Source: Bacteroidota bacterium
GTDB lineage: Bacteria; Bacteroidota; Bacteroidia; NS11-12g; UBA955
Assembly: GCA_947460045.1 (NCBI GenBank)
Contig: CANHGC010000046.1
Coordinates: 1-9,004 of the forward strand
Direction: 5' to 3'
Length of the DNA: 9,004 bases
Shown in pieces: positions 6,874-9,004 of the stretch. The first letter of the stretch is position 1. Every line of letters starts with the position of its first letter. The notes below the pieces were generated by a model. It had not been told where the DNA came from and did not search any database. It saw only the letters and a list, made by a program, of their open reading frames with translations. Both the position numbers and the translations under genes were made by a program.

Positions 6874-7476
6874 ATGGAAAATAGAACCGTAAAGAAAGTG
6901 AAGGATCCGGTGCCATTGGTGCCACCAGCAAAGTTTAATTTGTGGTTGTTTATGCTTGCTAGTTGCATGTTGTTTGCGGCTTTTGTGAGCGCTTATATCG
7001 TGGCGAGACCAGACGCGGAAGCTAAGCAGTTGTGGACGTCTTTTGACCTGCCCATTTATTTCTTTTATTCGTTGATCATTTCCATTTTGAGTTCTGTAAC
7101 GATACAGTTGGCAACCAATGCAGCAAAAAAAGATGAGTTGGCAAGAAATAAGGGTTTGATTGCTGTTACCTTGGTGCTTTCGGTGTTGTTTTGTTATTCG
7201 CAGTACTTGGGTTGGTCTAGGTTGGTGATGCAAGATTTGACATTTGTAAACGCCAGACCTGAGCACATATCAGCAAGTTACGTTTGGGTGATTACGGTAT
7301 TGCACTTTGTTCACATATTGGGTGGAATCATCTTATTGCTCATCGCCCAAGTGAAGTCGTTCCAGTTGAATATCCACAAGAAACAGATCACATTTATGTC
7401 AATCACAAATACTTATTGGCATTTTGTTGGACTTCTTTGGTTTATATTGTATTTATTTCTTTATTTCGCAAGGTAA
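6874..7476 (+). CDS. Cytochrome c oxidase subunit III, first copy (short form)
   Basis: This is a 200-residue heme-copper oxidase subunit III family protein with about five membrane helices (near 22-43, 60-80, 94-112, 135-160 and 180-199). It ends in the family signature WHFVGLLWFILY (182-193). Subunit III carries no redox centre; it stabilises subunit I and helps keep the D-channel proton supply working. Helix III reads YSQYLGW, where the second copy reads CQAWEW, so the conserved helix Glu is Gly here. I chose ATG6874 over TTG6868, which overlaps the cyoE stop; only two bases then separate the genes. Tandem subunit III genes at this operon position are, to my knowledge, usual in Bacteroidota. 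The His/Gly segment VLHFVHILGG (142-151) matches the GFHGFHVFSG segment of the second copy. Confidence 0.9.
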   Translation: MENRTVKKVKDPVPLVPPAKFNLWLFMLASCMLFAAFVSAYIVARPDAEAKQLWTSFDLPIYFFYSLIISILSSVTIQLATNAAKKDELARNKGLIAVTLVLSVLFCYSQYLGWSRLVMQDLTFVNARPEHISASYVWVITVLHFVHILGGIILLLIAQVKSFQLNIHKKQITFMSITNTYWHFVGLLWFILYLFLYFAR

Positions 7477-7484
7477 TTTTCTCA

Positions 7485-8255
7485 ATGGCAAATCATACAT
7501 CAACACAAGCAGCATTTGAAAATCAACCCACGTGGGCTGGAGGTCGTTCTCCGTTCAACGTGAGTTATGGCAAATTGATGATGTGGATCTTCCTTTTATC
7601 GGATGCATTCACGTTTTCAACTTTATTGGTTCAATACGGAACCCAGCGTTTTTCGAACGTTGTAACACCAATTACAACCAAGTGGCCTGATCCTGCGTCG
7701 ATCTTTAATCACTTCCCATTCATGCATGGCTTGCATTTGCCTTTGTTGTTTGTGAGTGTAATGACCTTCATTTTGATTTTGAGTTCTGTAACGATGGTAT
7801 TGGCTGTTGAAGCAGGGCATCGCAAGAGCAAGGCTGAAGTAGCGCGTTACATGGTTTATACAATCATTGGTGGTATTGCCTTTTTGAGCTGTCAGGCTTG
7901 GGAGTGGTATACCTTCATTCACGAGGGTGCTCGTTTGGATGGCAATACTTTTGGTATTACCAAGCAAGGTTATGACCATTTGAATAGCGTAGGTTTTGGC
8001 GATCATTTTGAATGGGCTGAAGGTGATAGAACTTTCGGACCTGTGCCATTTGCGGCATTGTTCTTTATCGTAACGGGTTTCCACGGTTTCCACGTATTCA
8101 GTGGTGTTGTAATCAACGTTGTGGTATACATCATGACCGTTCGTGGCGTATTTGAGCGCAGAGGACATTACGAGATGATTGAAAAGGCCGGTTTGTATTG
8201 GCACTTTGTGGATTTGGTTTGGGTATTCGTATTTACTTTCTTCTATTTGATCTAA
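7485..8255 (+). CDS. Cytochrome c oxidase subunit III, second copy (longer form)
   Basis: This 256-residue subunit III family protein keeps the canonical features better than the first copy: SDAFTFSTLL in helix I (39-48), CQAWEW with the conserved Glu (136-141), TGFHGFHVFSG (197-207) and the terminal YWHFVDLVWVFVFTF (238-252). About 40 hydrophilic residues (145-186, including FGDHFEWAEGDRTFGP) form a loop between helices. ATG7485 is chosen although the frame is open back to 7284, because the upstream part lies entirely within the first subunit III gene in another frame. Eight bases separate the two genes. It probably packs against subunit I and aids proton uptake. Whether both subunit III proteins sit in one complex cannot be read from DNA. 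Phe codons are about evenly TTC and TTT. Confidence 0.94.
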   Translation: MANHTSTQAAFENQPTWAGGRSPFNVSYGKLMMWIFLLSDAFTFSTLLVQYGTQRFSNVVTPITTKWPDPASIFNHFPFMHGLHLPLLFVSVMTFILILSSVTMVLAVEAGHRKSKAEVARYMVYTIIGGIAFLSCQAWEWYTFIHEGARLDGNTFGITKQGYDHLNSVGFGDHFEWAEGDRTFGPVPFAALFFIVTGFHGFHVFSGVVINVVVYIMTVRGVFERRGHYEMIEKAGLYWHFVDLVWVFVFTFFYLI

Positions 8256-8274
8256 CTTTTAATACTCTAAGAAC

Positions 8275-8619
8275 ATGGAATTTTATAATAAGCCTGGAGA
8301 TTACGACGCAATCAATTACATCCCTCATACCGAGAGTCATGGTACCAAAGAACTTTGGAAGACTTTCTGGTTGTTGTTGGGTATTACTGTTTTGGATTTC
8401 GTGATATACTTTGTGATGCCAGCCAGCGGTTGGAGAAACTTCATCTTCATTTTCTTTGGATTGGTGAAAGCGTATTACATTGTGGGTGCTTTCATGCACT
8501 TAAAGCATGAGAAAATCAATTTGGCGTTGGTGATTTTGGTTCCGATGGTTTTTGTATTGGGATTGATTTCTGGTCTTCTTTACGAAGGCTCAGCGTTGGA
8601 AGTGATGAAGTCTATGTAA
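8275..8619 (+). CDS. Cytochrome c oxidase subunit IV, prokaryotic type
   Basis: This small protein of 114 residues has three predicted helices (about 31-48, 55-75 and 82-102). Helix II ends in KAYYIVGAFMHLKHE (65-79), the conserved signature of the prokaryotic COX4 (CtaF/CyoD-like) family. The subunit has no cofactor and is thought to help assemble or stabilise the oxidase core. The gene sits 19 bases after the second subunit III gene and five bases before the SCO gene, the expected place in these operons. ATG8275 is the natural start, and a soluble stretch of about 30 residues precedes helix I. The family assignment rests on the helix II motif, size and context. Confidence 0.88.
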   Translation: MEFYNKPGDYDAINYIPHTESHGTKELWKTFWLLLGITVLDFVIYFVMPASGWRNFIFIFFGLVKAYYIVGAFMHLKHEKINLALVILVPMVFVLGLISGLLYEGSALEVMKSM

Positions 8620-8624
8620 TTGAC

Positions 8625-9004
8625 ATGAGTTCAACTAAGAATCGAATAAAAATGGCCGCGGTTGCGGCCATTATCATTTTACCCATCCTAGGTATTTTGC
8701 TGTTGGCCCGCGCACATTGGGTGCACAAGGAATTACCCTATTTGGGTGAAACAGTAATTGAAGCTGATGGTACCAAGCAGTATCATACTGTGAGCGATAT
8801 CAATTTGGTGAATCAGCACGGACAGCCCATCAATTTGGATGATTTTGATTCGTGCATTGTGGTGGCAAACATCTTCTTTGCCAATTGCGCCGAAGTTTGT
8901 CCATCCATGAACAAGCAAATCCAAGTCATTGCCGAAGAGTTTTTGGCATTCCCCAATGTGCGTTTTTTAACGGTTACCATTGATCCTGAACATGATTCTG
9001 TGCC
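8625..9004 (+). CDS. SCO1/SenC/PrrC-family copper chaperone (3' truncated by window edge)
   Basis: The frame is open from ATG8625 to the edge (126 codons plus two bases). SCO proteins are membrane-anchored thioredoxin-fold proteins that deliver or reduce copper for the CuA centre of subunit II. A single N-terminal anchor spans about residues 10-28. The copper-binding motif C88-A-E-V-C92-P follows the strand VVANIFFAN, as in the family (CxxxCP), and the TIDPEHDS segment (118-125) matches the usual IDPExD strand. The third copper ligand, a distal His, would lie beyond the edge and cannot be checked. The gene follows the subunit IV gene by five bases (TTGAC). Met10 (ATG8652) is an alternative start but lies in the hairpin at 8651-8672. 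Confidence 0.92.
   Translation, partial: MSSTKNRIKMAAVAAIIILPILGILLLARAHWVHKELPYLGETVIEADGTKQYHTVSDINLVNQHGQPINLDDFDSCIVVANIFFANCAEVCPSMNKQIQVIAEEFLAFPNVRFLTVTIDPEHDSV
8651..8672 (+). other. Strong GC-rich hairpin inside the 5' coding end of the SCO gene
   Basis: AATGGCCGC (8651-8659) pairs perfectly with GCGGCCATT (8664-8672) around the loop GGTT, giving nine pairs of which six are G-C. A-rich sequence precedes it and ATTATCATTTT follows, a poorer T-tract than at ctaA. It begins 26 bases into the gene and 31 bases after the subunit IV stop. It could slow translation, cause partial termination, or mark an RNA processing or stability boundary. It could also be a by-product of the Ala-Ala-Val-Ala-Ala codons of the membrane anchor. 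Confidence 0.4.

Noticed and set aside
7284..7484. Upstream open frame that would extend the second subunit III by 67 residues
   Set aside because: It lies wholly within the first subunit III gene in another frame and codes nothing family-like; ATG7485 gives a normal subunit III start.
7527..7536. Perfect palindrome CCCACGTGGG near the start of the second subunit III gene
   Set aside because: Ten-base palindromes are expected several times in 9 kb, there is no loop, and the bases are explained by the Pro-Thr-Trp codons.
1..9004. tRNA or rRNA genes, CRISPR arrays, insertion sequences, attachment sites
   Set aside because: No such structure was seen; nearly all of the window is densely packed coding sequence on one strand.

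Overview
The window comes from a member of the Bacteroidota. The evidence is the gene set and order (subunit II, subunit I, heme A synthase, heme O synthase, two subunit III genes, subunit IV, SCO), the Bacteroidota-style subunit II with extra membrane helices and a CNKICG copper motif, and the heavy use of TTG for leucine. Genus and species cannot be read from the sequence. All genes lie on the + strand, and I see no mobile element, RNA gene, CRISPR array or reverse-strand gene.

Layout. Bases 1-467 hold the 3' end of an HD-superfamily phosphohydrolase gene. It overlaps rsmA (about 464-1363), the 16S rRNA adenine dimethyltransferase. A 173-base gap (1364-1536), the only sizeable intergenic stretch, carries two near-identical 11-base tandem repeats. 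An eight-gene aa3-type cytochrome c oxidase operon then runs to the right edge: coxB (1537-2997), ctaD (3023-4906), ctaA (4906-6012), cyoE (5996-6871), a first subunit III gene (6874-7476), a second subunit III gene (7485-8255), a subunit IV gene (8275-8619), and the first 126 codons of a SCO-family copper chaperone gene (8625 to the edge). Junctions are tight, from a 17-base overlap to a 25-base gap, so one transcript with translational coupling is likely.

How the genes work together. CyoE converts heme B to heme O, and CtaA converts heme O to heme A. CtaD holds heme a and the heme a3/CuB site. CoxB holds CuA, which the SCO protein probably helps to load. The subunit III proteins and subunit IV complete the membrane complex, which reduces oxygen with electrons from cytochrome c and pumps protons. 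CoxB has no fused cytochrome c domain, and no quinol:cytochrome c reductase genes lie in the window.

The gene content is conventional. The most interesting signal is regulatory: a 14-bp stem followed by six T's, shaped like an intrinsic terminator, lies inside the first 25 codons of ctaA, just after the ctaD stop and downstream of a TAATG coupled start. A second strong hairpin lies at nearly the same place inside the sco gene. Both genes encode assembly factors that follow structural-subunit genes, and Phe codon choice changes sharply at the ctaD/ctaA boundary. Together these suggest translation-coupled attenuation that sets subunit against assembly-factor dosage. This is an inference to test, not an established mechanism.
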